Below, piece after piece: positions 30,615 to 38,929 of a stretch of 64,000 nucleotides of DNA. Origin of the DNA: Burkholderia contaminans (GTDB lineage: Bacteria; Pseudomonadota; Gammaproteobacteria; Burkholderiales; Burkholderiaceae); contig NZ_CP090640.1 of NCBI RefSeq assembly GCF_029633825.1, positions 372,001 through 436,000 on the forward strand. The letters run 5' to 3'. How positions within the stretch are numbered: the stretch's first letter is position 1; each line of letters opens with the position of its first letter. The notes under the pieces were generated by a model. The model was not told the origin of the DNA, did no database searches, and saw nothing but the letters and a program-made list of their open reading frames with translations. The position numbers were made by a program, and so were the translations under genes.

Positions 30615-30748
30615 AAAAGCCCGTTTGTGCCTCGCCTGCTGTCCAGTCTTACAGATTGTTACCAACCGCAAGCATAGCCAGTCTATATGACTGCGCCGAG
30701 GGTTGCAGACCCTATATTCACCTACGATCATTCCAATCAGGCCTGCAC

Positions 30749-31390
30749 ATGGTCAGACGTACCAAGGAGGAGGCGCTCGAGACACGCAATCGCATTCTCG
30801 ACGCCGCCGAACACGTGTTCTTCGAGAAGGGCGTGTCGCACACGTCGCTCGCGGACATCGCGCAGCATGCCGGCGTGACGCGCGGTGCGATCTACTGGCA
30901 TTTCGCGAACAAGAGCGAGCTGTTCGACGCGATGTTCGACCGCGTGTTTCTGCCGATCGACGAGCTGAAGCGGATGCCGCTCGACGCGCCGGGCGGCAAT
31001 CCGCTCGAGAAGATCCGGCAGATCCTGATCTGGTGCCTGCTCGGCGTGCAGCGCGATGCGCAGTTGCGCCGCGTGTTCAGCATCCTGTTCATGAAGTGCG
31101 AGTACGTCGCGGATCTGGAGCCGCTGCTCCAGCGCAACCGTGCGGGGATGAGCGAGGCGCTGCACGCGATCGACGCCGATCTCGCGGGGGCCGTGCGGCT
31201 CAAGCTGCTGCCCGAGCGGCTCGATACCTGGCGCGCGACGCTGATGCTGCACACGCTCGTCAGCGGTTTCGTGCGCGACATGCTGATGCTGCCCGACGAG
31301 ATCGACGCCGAGCAGCATGCGGAAAAGCTCGTCGACGGCTGTTTCGACATGCTGCGCTACAGCCCGGCGATGCTGAAGGACGGTGACTGA
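30749..31390 (+). CDS. bpeR: TetR-family repressor of the RND efflux operon
   Basis: A 213-residue TetR protein beginning M-V-R-R-T-K-E-E-A, the AcrR/MexZ/BpeR-like start. The helix-turn-helix (about 28-55) includes T-S-L-A-D-I-A-Q-H-A-G-V-T-R-G-A-I-Y-W-H-F. The ligand-binding C-terminal domain has a conserved T-W-R-A-T-L-M-L-H. It is divergent from the pump operon, with an AcrR-type operator between, so it should repress the pump and itself until drug or signal molecules bind. The ATG at 30749 gives the family length; farther starts have no motif support. Confidence 0.92.
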   Translation: MVRRTKEEALETRNRILDAAEHVFFEKGVSHTSLADIAQHAGVTRGAIYWHFANKSELFDAMFDRVFLPIDELKRMPLDAPGGNPLEKIRQILIWCLLGVQRDAQLRRVFSILFMKCEYVADLEPLLQRNRAGMSEALHAIDADLAGAVRLKLLPERLDTWRATLMLHTLVSGFVRDMLMLPDEIDAEQHAEKLVDGCFDMLRYSPAMLKDGD

Positions 31391-31490
31391 CCGCGCAACA
31401 AGCGGTCGTCTGCGGCGTTGTGTGTTTCATCGGGCGGCGCACCGACCTCGCCAACGCGCTGCCCGCGCCCGCTCCCATCTCCCTCCTGTT

Positions 31491-32156
31491 TCAGGCCGCC
31501 TTCGCGCGCTGCGCGCGAGCCCGCCGGTTCGACGCGGCGACCGAATCGCGCTTCGGCATCGGCGCACCGGCCAATCCCGCGATCCACGCGTCGGTCGACA
31601 TCACGGCCGCGAAATTCGACTGAAACACCACCGAGTACGCGCGGTGAATCTCCTCGGCGCTCGCCGCGCCCGCTTCGTTCTCGTACGGCAGCGTGCCCGT
31701 CGCGTCGTCCAGGTACTCGACATTCAGCCCCGCGTGCGCCGCGTGATAGACCGTCGACGCATTGCAGTTGTGCGTCATGTAGCCGGCCACCGTGAGCGTG
31801 TCGATCCCGTCCGCGTCGAGCCACGCGGCGAGGTCGGTACCGGCAAACGAGCTTGCCTGCTTCTTCTCGATCAGGTGCGCATACGGCCGGCCGGCAACGA
31901 CCGCGTGCAGCGCGACGCCGTCGGAGCCGGGCGCGAAGATCGGCGCGCCGGCCGGTGCGACGTGCTGGACGACGATCACCGGTACGCCGGCTGCGTGCGC
32001 GGCATCGATCGCGCGGCCGATGTTCGCGAGCGACACGTCGAGCGGCGGATATTCGATCGGCAGGTTGCCCGTCACGTATTCGTTCTGGACGTCGATCACG
32101 ATCAGGGCGCGACGGGAAACGGCTTGGGAAGCGGAATGCGGGACGGCGTTCGACAT
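31491..32156 (-). CDS. Isochorismatase-like cysteine hydrolase
   Basis: A 221-residue protein with the isochorismatase-fold triad: D22 (L-I-V-I-D-V-Q-N-E-Y), a lysine at 98 or 99 and C131 (Y-M-T-H-N-C-N). The Cys makes it an amidohydrolase type such as nicotinamidase or N-carbamoylsarcosine amidase rather than a true isochorismatase. The C-terminal 20 residues are Arg/Ala-rich. It is divergent from a GlxA/FtrA-type regulator gene at 32309, a pairing often seen for this family. The substrate is not known. Confidence 0.88.
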   Translation of the reverse strand: MSNAVPHSASQAVSRRALIVIDVQNEYVTGNLPIEYPPLDVSLANIGRAIDAAHAAGVPVIVVQHVAPAGAPIFAPGSDGVALHAVVAGRPYAHLIEKKQASSFAGTDLAAWLDADGIDTLTVAGYMTHNCNASTVYHAAHAGLNVEYLDDATGTLPYENEAGAASAEEIHRAYSVVFQSNFAAVMSTDAWIAGLAGAPMPKRDSVAASNRRARAQRAKAA

Positions 32157-32308
32157 GGCGGGCTCCTGGTCCGGGGGCGCGGCCCCGCCCCGGAACGGGA
32201 CGGCCAGCGGCGCGATGCGATGCATTGTCGGCGCGCATCGTTCGCGCGGACAGTGGCCCGATAGCCATTCTTCGATAAAATCGGGCCATTGCCATTCCGG
32301 AGCCCGCC

Positions 32309-33325
32309 ATGACCGCCGCCGCCCCGTCCATCCGGACCGCCCAGCCTGCTCCGACCGTCGTTGCCGTGATCGCGTATAACGGCATCAGCCCGTTCCATCT
32401 GTCGGTGCCGTCGGTCGTGTTCGGCAAGGAACGCGACGCGGCCGCCTCGCCGGCGTTCGAGTTCCGCGTCTGCTCGGCCGAACGCGGCCCGCTGTCGACG
32501 ACGGGCGGCTTCACGATCACCGCGCCGTACGGGCTCGACGGGCTCGACGATGCGGACATCGTCATCGTGCCGGCATGGCGCGACCCCGACGAAGCGCCGC
32601 CCGACGTGCTGCTCGACGCCGTCCGCGCGGCCGCCGCGCGTGGCGCGCAGCTCGTCGGGCTGTGCCTCGGCGCTTACGTGCTCGCCGCGGCCGGGCTGCT
32701 CGACGGCCGCCCGGCCACCACGCACTGGGCATGGGCCGACGACTTCGCACAACGCTTTCCGCGCGTGAAGCTCGATCCGGACGTGCTGTACGTGGACGAC
32801 GGCAACCTGATGACATCGGCCGGCACGGCCGCCGGGCTCGACTGCTGCCTGCACGTCGTCCGGCTGCGCTTCGGCTCGGACGCCGCGAACCGGATCGCGC
32901 GCCGCCTCGTGATCCCGCCGCACCGGCAGGGCGGGCAGGCGCAATACGTGCCGCAGCCGGTCGCCGCGCACCCGCGCGATGCGCGGCTCGCGGGCCTGCT
33001 CGACTGGGTACGCGCTCACCTCGACGCCGCACACAGCGTCGATTCGCTCGCCGAACGCGTGCTGATGAGCCGGCGCACGTTCACGCGCCACTTCCGGCAG
33101 GCGACCGGCACGACCGTCACCGCGTGGCTGCAGGCCGAGCGGCTCGCGCGCGCGCAGCATCTGCTGGAAACCACCGGGCAATCGATCGACGCAATCGCGC
33201 AGGCGGCCGGCTACGGGTCGAGCGTGTCGCTGCGCCAGCATTTCGCGGGCACGCTCGGCACGTCGCCGTCGGCATATCGAAGGGAATTTCGCGGCGCCGG
33301 AGCCGGCGCCGATGTCGCGCGGTAA
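32309..33325 (+). CDS. GlxA/FtrA-family transcriptional regulator (DJ-1/PfpI domain plus AraC helix-turn-helix)
   Basis: A 338-residue regulator. Residues about 17-190 form a DJ-1/PfpI-like glutamine-amidotransferase-fold sensing domain, with Cys in G-L-C-L-G-A-Y at the nucleophile-elbow position. Residues about 225-330 contain the two AraC helix-turn-helix motifs (V-D-S-L-A-E-R-V-L-M-S-R-R-T-F-T-R-H-F and I-A-Q-A-A-G-Y-G-S). It is divergent from the cysteine hydrolase gene with 152 bp between, so it likely controls that gene. The inducer is unknown. Confidence 0.9.
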   Translation: MTAAAPSIRTAQPAPTVVAVIAYNGISPFHLSVPSVVFGKERDAAASPAFEFRVCSAERGPLSTTGGFTITAPYGLDGLDDADIVIVPAWRDPDEAPPDVLLDAVRAAAARGAQLVGLCLGAYVLAAAGLLDGRPATTHWAWADDFAQRFPRVKLDPDVLYVDDGNLMTSAGTAAGLDCCLHVVRLRFGSDAANRIARRLVIPPHRQGGQAQYVPQPVAAHPRDARLAGLLDWVRAHLDAAHSVDSLAERVLMSRRTFTRHFRQATGTTVTAWLQAERLARAQHLLETTGQSIDAIAQAAGYGSSVSLRQHFAGTLGTSPSAYRREFRGAGAGADVAR

Positions 33326-33367
33326 CGCGCGCGGCGAGCAGGCCGCGCGGCGGAACCGGCCGGCCGC

Positions 33368-34075
33368 TCAGCCGACGTTGAACCAGCGCGCCGCGTAAAG
33401 CAGCAGCGCGACGAAGACGATCATCGCGGCCCACGCCCACACGGGCACCGTGCCGGCGTCGCGATGCGGGAGCGCGCCGGCGGCACGGCCGGTCAGCGCG
33501 CTGCCGAGGTGCGGCGGCAGCGCACGCTTCGTCGCGGCCACCAGCGACGCCGGCCGCAGGAACACGTGCTGGCGCCGCGGCGCGGCCGAGCGCGCGCGAT
33601 TCGGTGCAAGCCCGTGCTTCGCCTGCACGACCGCGCAGAATTCACGGAAGAAATCGTCGGTCCATTCGCGCAGCGTGTTTTCGATCTGCCGCCCCGGCAG
33701 CTCGGTGAGCGGGCCGCTCGCCGTCGCCCAGACCACGTACTCGATGCGCGTGGCGTTCGCATCGTCATCCGGCATCAGCACGAGTTCGACCTGGCCGCGC
33801 AGCGCGCCGAGCCCGTCGGCCCGCGCCTTGAAGTTGAGCACGCGGCGCGGCCGCCCCTCCGCGTCACCCTGCTCGGCGGCCGCATGCGCACGCACGTCGT
33901 AGCGGGCGCGCAGCGGGCCGAGCGGCACCGTGATCGTCAGTGCAAACGCGCCAGGCGCAAGCTTCTCGAAGGATTCGCAATGCTCGAAGCTCGCGCGCAG
34001 CAACGCGAGATCCTCGAATGCCTCCCGCACGACGGGCGGGGCGAGCGGTATGCGCAATGTGTCGTTCAGTTCCAT
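33368..34075 (-). CDS. SRPBCC/CoxG-like protein with C-terminal membrane anchor
   Basis: A 235-residue protein. Residues 1-150 resemble the CoxG (carbon monoxide dehydrogenase subunit G) branch of the START/SRPBCC fold, as seen in N-D-T-L-R-I-P-L-A-P-P-V-V-R-E-A-F-E-D and the end of the domain at E-N-T-L-R-E-W-T-D-D-F-F. A single hydrophobic segment near 213-230 (W-A-A-M-I-V-F-V-A-L-L-L-Y) probably anchors it to the inner membrane. It does not adjoin CO dehydrogenase or other molybdenum hydroxylase genes here. Function unknown; a hydrophobic-ligand or protein-association role is possible. Confidence 0.75.
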   Translation of the reverse strand: MELNDTLRIPLAPPVVREAFEDLALLRASFEHCESFEKLAPGAFALTITVPLGPLRARYDVRAHAAAEQGDAEGRPRRVLNFKARADGLGALRGQVELVLMPDDDANATRIEYVVWATASGPLTELPGRQIENTLREWTDDFFREFCAVVQAKHGLAPNRARSAAPRRQHVFLRPASLVAATKRALPPHLGSALTGRAAGALPHRDAGTVPVWAWAAMIVFVALLLYAARWFNVG

Positions 34076-34103
34076 GACGCCTCCCCGATGAACACGCGCC
34101 GCA

Positions 34104-34463
34104 TCAGGACGTCTCGACGAGACTGTCGATCCGTGCAGCGTCGAAGGCAACGTAGTGCGCGAGCGCCGACGCGGCCTCGTTCGGTTCCTCGTAACTCCAT
34201 GCGGCGTTCTCGATCACGCCGTCTTCGGTCTGCAAGTCGAAGTGCACGGCCTCGCCCCTGAACGGGGAGGTCGACGTGACGCCTGATTTCACGAGCCGGC
34301 GCATGTTGACATCGCGGCGCGGCAGGTAGTGGGTGTCCGGCAGACCCGTTTCGCGCACGGTCAGCGCGCCGTGCGAATCGGCATACGTGATGCCGCGATG
34401 GATCACACGCACGCGATGGCGGTTCGGCACGATTTCGAGGCGAGGGTCGGCTGCGTCGGACAT
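34104..34463 (-). CDS. DUF427-domain protein
   Basis: A 119-residue soluble protein with one DUF427 domain (R-V-I-H-R-G-I-T-Y-A-D-S near residue 20 and the conserved C-terminal W-S-Y-E-E-P). No activity is established for the family that I can state. It lies 28 bp upstream of the CoxG-like gene on the same strand and the two may be cotranscribed. A terminator for the gene cluster to its right lies just beyond its start. Confidence 0.8.
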   Translation of the reverse strand: MSDAADPRLEIVPNRHRVRVIHRGITYADSHGALTVRETGLPDTHYLPRRDVNMRRLVKSGVTSTSPFRGEAVHFDLQTEDGVIENAAWSYEEPNEAASALAHYVAFDAARIDSLVETS

Positions 34464-34509
34464 CGTTTCTCCTTGGGGCGGCCAGGCCAAGCCGGGCTCA
34501 GGAAACGAA

Positions 34510-34537
34510 AAAGCCACGGCACGGGTGCCGTGGCTTT
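34510..34537. terminator. Bidirectional terminator between the DUF427 gene and the region to its right
   Basis: AAAGCCACGGCAC and GTGCCGTGGCTTT form a 13-bp perfect stem with a two-base centre. On the - strand it follows the carboxypeptidase-regulatory-like gene (ends 34596) by about 60 bp. Confidence 0.8.
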
Positions 34538-34595
34538 CATTATGGGCGAAACCGCCGCCGAATGCGCAACCCCGGCCGGGGCCGCGCGCGGCGGG

Positions 34596-35033
34596 CTACT
34601 GCGCGCGCCACTGGAAGGCGGTTTTCGCGCCGCCCTTCGTGCCGACCGTGACGGCGTGGGATTCCTCGTTGCCCTGGTACGACGCCTGCACCGTATAGCG
34701 GCCCGGCGGCACCTTCACGAGCATGTACGGCCCGCGCGCGTCGGTCTTCAGCACTTCGGTACCCTTGCCGTCGACGATCCGCACATGGACGTCGGCCAGG
34801 AACTCGCCGCCCTTGCCGGTGAACCGCAGCGCCAGCGGCCAATTCGGCTCGTTGCGCTGGAACGCCGTCGATTCGTCCAGCCCGACGCCGCCGGACACGA
34901 AGGTGACGTCGCCCTGCTGGCGCGCGGCGGGCAAGCCGTCCGACTGCGCGTACGCGCCGGTCGCGCCGGCTGCGAGGCCGGCGGCCAGCGCCGCGGCGAC
35001 GGCAAATCGGGACACGTTGCGTAGATATTGCAT
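34596..35033 (-). CDS. Periplasmic protein with carboxypeptidase-regulatory-like (beta-sandwich) domain
   Basis: A 145-residue protein with a signal peptide (about 1-29, ending A-Y-A-Q). The mature part holds the beta-sandwich motif G-P-Y-M-L-V-K-V-P-P-G-R-Y-T-V, usual for carboxypeptidase regulatory-like or transthyretin-like modules. No catalytic residues are seen. It lies about 105 bp after the mucD gene on the same strand and may belong to the same envelope-stress transcript. Function unknown. Confidence 0.75.
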   Translation of the reverse strand: MQYLRNVSRFAVAAALAAGLAAGATGAYAQSDGLPAARQQGDVTFVSGGVGLDESTAFQRNEPNWPLALRFTGKGGEFLADVHVRIVDGKGTEVLKTDARGPYMLVKVPPGRYTVQASYQGNEESHAVTVGTKGGAKTAFQWRAQ

Positions 35034-35138
35034 GGCTCTCTCCTTGGGGTCGGAACACATACAGGGCGCCGCGTCACACGTTCCGAACGGCGGCGGCGCC
35101 CGCCGCGGCCGGCCTGGCCGGCCGTCGGCCGTGGCCGG

Positions 35139-36620
35139 TCAGCTCAGGTCGACCGGCACGAAGATCTGCGCATTATCGCGCTGGATCAGTAGAGCAAGAC
35201 TGTTGCCCGCCCCCTTGACCGCGTCGCGCAACTGCTCGGGGCTCGTGACCGGACGGCCGTTGACCGCGAGGATCACGTCGCCGGGCTGGATGCCCGCGTT
35301 GGCGGCCGGCCCGCCGGCCTGCTGCACGATCAGGCCGTGCGACAGGTTGCTGGCACTGCGCTCCTGCGGCGACAGCGGACGCACCGCGACGCCCAGGCGC
35401 CCCTGCTCGACCGGCCCGCCGTCGTTCGACGCGAGCTTCGCGTCGGCCATCGCGCCGAGCGTCACGCTGATCGACTTCTTCGACTTGTCGCGCCAGATCT
35501 GCAGGTCGGCCTTCGAACCCGGCTTCAGGTTCGCGATCTGCGCGGGCAGCGACGTCGAATCGGCGACCGGCGAGCCGTTGACCGACAGGATCACGTCACC
35601 CGGCTGCAGGCCGGCCTTCGCGGCCGGGCCGTTCGCGTCGACCGAGCTGACGAGCGCGCCGTCCGGCTTCTGCAGTCCGAACGAGCTCGCGAGCGTCTGG
35701 TTCAGCCCCTGCACGGCAACGCCGAGGCGGCCGCGGCTCACGTGGCCCGTCTTCACGAGCTCGTCCTTCACCTTGATCGCCTCGTTGATCGGGATCGCGA
35801 ACGACAGGCCCTGGAAGCCGCCCGTCTGCGAGTAGATCATCGAGTTGATGCCGATCACCTCGCCCTGCAGGTTGAACAGCGGGCCGCCCGAGTTGCCGGG
35901 GTTCACCGGCACGTCGGTCTGGATGAACGGCGTGTAGTTCTCGTCCGGCAGCGCGCGCGACTTCGCGCTGATGATGCCCGACGTGACCGTGTTGTCGAAG
36001 CCGTACGGCGAGCCGATCGCGACGACCCACTGGCCGACCTTGCTCTGCGCCGGGTCGCCGATCTTCACGGTCGGCAGGCCGCTCGCGTCGATCTTCAGCA
36101 CCGCGACGTCGGACTGCTTGTCGGAGCCGACGACCTTCGCCTTGTATTCGCGCTTGTCGGTCAGCTTGACCGTGACGACGTTCGCGCCGTCGATCACGTG
36201 CGCATTGGTGAGGATGTACCCGTCGGAGCTGATGACGAACCCGGAACCGAGGCTCGCGCTCGGCTGGTCGTCCGGCTGCGCGTCGCCGCCCATGCCCGGC
36301 ACCTGGCCGTAGAAGTGCTTGAAGAACTGGTAGAACGGATCGCTCGGGTCGATCGGCAGCTGCGGCTGCGGCACGCGCCGCGACACCTGCTTCACGACGT
36401 GCTTCGCGCTGATGTTCACGACCGCCGGGCCGTAGGTCTCGACCAGCCCGGAGAAGTCGGGAATGCCGGTCTTCGCGGCCGCTTCGGCCGGCATCAGTGC
36501 GGCCTGCGCGGGCGTGATGATCTGCGGATCGGCGCGGCGGGTGCCGGCAACATAACCTGCGGACAGGGCGGCCGCCACGGCGACCGCGACGGCGCCGCGC
36601 GCAAGGAATCGGGTGTTCAT
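35139..36620 (-). CDS. mucD: Periplasmic serine protease/chaperone, DegP/HtrA family (MucD)
   Basis: A 493-residue Do-like protease. The N-terminal hydrophobic stretch (about 5-26) is a signal or anchor. The catalytic triad is H141 (T-N-A-H-V), D171 (S-D-V-A-V-L) and S244 (G-N-S-G-G-P-L). Two PDZ domains follow (about 285-375 and 400-480). It degrades or refolds misfolded envelope proteins; in B. cenocepacia an HtrA of this type is needed under heat and osmotic stress. It lies about 110 bp downstream of a two-component system on the same strand, and a possible promoter lies between, so joint regulation is plausible. Confidence 0.93.
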   Translation of the reverse strand: MNTRFLARGAVAVAVAAALSAGYVAGTRRADPQIITPAQAALMPAEAAAKTGIPDFSGLVETYGPAVVNISAKHVVKQVSRRVPQPQLPIDPSDPFYQFFKHFYGQVPGMGGDAQPDDQPSASLGSGFVISSDGYILTNAHVIDGANVVTVKLTDKREYKAKVVGSDKQSDVAVLKIDASGLPTVKIGDPAQSKVGQWVVAIGSPYGFDNTVTSGIISAKSRALPDENYTPFIQTDVPVNPGNSGGPLFNLQGEVIGINSMIYSQTGGFQGLSFAIPINEAIKVKDELVKTGHVSRGRLGVAVQGLNQTLASSFGLQKPDGALVSSVDANGPAAKAGLQPGDVILSVNGSPVADSTSLPAQIANLKPGSKADLQIWRDKSKKSISVTLGAMADAKLASNDGGPVEQGRLGVAVRPLSPQERSASNLSHGLIVQQAGGPAANAGIQPGDVILAVNGRPVTSPEQLRDAVKGAGNSLALLIQRDNAQIFVPVDLS

Positions 36621-36731
36621 CGTAGGACCTCCTCTTTGTTAGGACGCAGCGTAACGACCCTGGCTTAAAGGAGGCTTAATCAGCCTTAAGCGGGGCTTAA
36701 GCGGCCGTCACCGCCCGCCGGAGAGCGTTCT

Positions 36732-38077
36732 TCACGCGGATTCGGACGGCTGCGGCGCCTCGGCCGGCATCTCGGCGTCGCGGAACACGACGCTGACGAG
36801 CAGGCCGCCCGCGGCCGCATCGCCGAGCGACACCGTCGCGCCCTGCTGCGCGGCCACGCGCTTGACGATCGCGAGCCCGAGCCCGCTGCCCGCCACGTCG
36901 GTGCGCGCCCGCGCGGAGCTGTCGCGGTAGAAGCGGTCGAACACGCGTTCGCGCTCCTCGGCCGGAATGCCGGGCCCGCTGTCGCCGATCTGCACGCACG
37001 CGCGGCCGGCCGCGTCGCGGGTCAGCGACACGTCGATGCGGCCGCCGTCCGGCGTGTACTTCACCGCGTTGTCGAGCAGGTTGCCGAACATCACGCGCAG
37101 CGCGCCGACGTCCGCGACGACGCTCGCCGCGCGCGTCTCCTCGAAGCCGAGATCGATGTCGCGCCGTTGCGCGAGCGGCGCAACCGCGCCCACGCATTCG
37201 GCAAGCAGCGCCTGCAGGTCGACCGGCTCGCGCATCGTCGCGCCATCCGGTTCCGCGCGGGCGAGCGCAAGCAGTTGCTCCGTGAGGCGCGTCGCACGCG
37301 ACACGCCATCCTGGAGATCCGCGACCGCCTCGCGGCGCGACGCGTCGTCCTTCGCGCGGGCCACGAGCTGCGCCTGGATCTGCACCGCCGCGAGCGGCGT
37401 GCGCAGTTCGTGCGCGGCGTCGGCCACGAAAGCCTTCTGCGTGTCGAGTGCGGCCGCCAGCCGCGCGAGCAGCCCGTTCAGTGCCCGGACGAGCGGCTGC
37501 ACCTCGAGCGGCAGGCGCCCATCGGGCAGCGGATCGAGCGCTTCCGGCCGGCGCGCCTCGACCGCGCGCGTCACGCGGCCGAGCGGCGCGAGCCCGCGCC
37601 CGACGATCCCCACACGGCCGCGCCGAGGAACGGCAACAGCACGATCAGCGGCCACAGCGTGCGCAGCGCGACGTTCGCCGCGAGCCGGTTGCGCACCGAC
37701 AGCGGCTGCGCGAGCTGCACGACGTTGTCGCCGACGATCGCCCCGTACACGCGCCATTCGCCGCGATCGGTGCGTTCGGTCGAGAAGCCGAGCTCCGCGC
37801 GCGGCGCGATCGGCGCACGCGGATGCGAGAAGTACATCAGCACGCCGTTGCGGTTCCAGATCTGGATCACGATGCCTTCTTCGCCGTTGGTGCGCGAGCC
37901 GAACACCTGCGAGAACGGCTCGGACGGCAAGGCCGCGGCGATTTCCTGCAACTGGTAGTCGAACAGTTCGTTCGCCTCGGCGAGCGCCTGCCGGTAGATG
38001 AGCCAGCCCGCGATGCCCACGCCCGCAACGACGATCGCGAGCAGCCAGATCAGCAATTGATGACGAATCGACCTCAC
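36732..38077 (-). pseudogene. Two-component sensor histidine kinase (QseC/PmrB type), frameshifted
   Basis: The N-terminal part (38077 to about 37612) starts M-R-S-I-R-H-Q-L-L-I-W-L-L, with a transmembrane segment, a periplasmic sensor region and a second transmembrane segment ending L-L-P-F-L-G-A-A-V-W-G. The rest (linker, H-box A-D-A-A-H-E-L-R-T-P-L, N-box L-L-D-N-A-V-K, G-boxes G-D-S-G-P-G-I-P and G-S-G-L-G-L-A-I-V) is in another frame and ends at 36732. One base is missing in the C run at 37608-37611 (G run on the coding strand). Restoring it gives V-W-G-I-V-G-R-G-L-A-P-L, a continuous kinase of about 448 residues. It lies three bases after the response regulator gene. Confidence 0.85.
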
Positions 38078-38080
38078 GCG

Positions 38081-38743
38081 TCAGCTTTCCTTGACGACCA
38101 TGTAGCCGAGCCCGCGCACGTTGCGGATCAGGTCCGAGCCGAGCTTCTTGCGCAGCGCGTGGATGTAGACCTCGACCGTGTTGCTGCCGATCTCCTCGCC
38201 CCAGCCGTACATCTTCTCCTCGAGCTGGCTCTTCGACAGCACCGCGCCGGGCCGCGCGAGCAGCGCCTCGAGCAGCGCGAACTCGCGCGCGGACAGCGCG
38301 ACGGGCACGCCGTCGAGCGTCACCTGGTGCGAAGCGGGATCGAGCGTCAGCGCGCCGTGGCGGATCAGCGATTCGCTGCGCCCGGCCTGGCGGCGGATCA
38401 GCGCGCGCATCCGCGCGCCCAGTTCATCGAGGTCGAACGGCTTGACGAGGTAGTCGTCGGCGCCCGCGTCGAGCCCCTTCACGCGATCGGCCACCGCGTC
38501 GCGCGCGGTGACGATCAGCACCGGCAGCGCCAGCCCGCGTGCGCGCAGCGTGCGCAGCACGTCGATGCCGTCGCGCTTCGGCAGGCCGAGATCGAGCAGC
38601 AGCAGGTCGTACGTCTCGCCGCCGAGCGCCGTCAGCGCGGCGTCGCCGTCCTGCACCCAGTCGACCGCAAAGCCGTCCGAGCGCAGCGCCTTGCGCACGC
38701 CTTCGGCAATCATTCGATCATCTTCGACAAGCAGAATCCGCAT
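38081..38743 (-). CDS. Two-component response regulator, OmpR/PhoB family (QseB/PmrA type)
   Basis: A 220-residue regulator. The receiver domain begins M-R-I-L-L-V-E-D-D with acidic pocket residues 8-9, phosphorylated D51 (L-L-L-L-D-L-G-L-P) and K in D-D-Y-L-V-K-P-F. The winged-helix DNA-binding domain follows (about 125-218, V-E-V-Y-I-H-A-L-R-K-K-L). The ATG at 38743 starts the receiver directly; another ATG four codons upstream is possible. It is three bases upstream of the cognate kinase gene (frameshifted) and may direct mucD expression. Confidence 0.92.
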   Translation of the reverse strand: MRILLVEDDRMIAEGVRKALRSDGFAVDWVQDGDAALTALGGETYDLLLLDLGLPKRDGIDVLRTLRARGLALPVLIVTARDAVADRVKGLDAGADDYLVKPFDLDELGARMRALIRRQAGRSESLIRHGALTLDPASHQVTLDGVPVALSAREFALLEALLARPGAVLSKSQLEEKMYGWGEEIGSNTVEVYIHALRKKLGSDLIRNVRGLGYMVVKES

Positions 38744-38929
38744 CGGGACAGGCATCCATGGGGCGAGTCAAACACGCCGACCATTGTAGCGCCGCGAACC
38801 GGGCGCGCGGCACCGTGCAATGCAACAGAAAGGCGGATTGCAAGGGCGCTGTCCGGACTTGTCTCTACAATGTGCGCTTTGGCGCCGCGCGCGCCCTGCC
38901 CGAACGTCGTGCTTCTCCCGTATTCGCTC

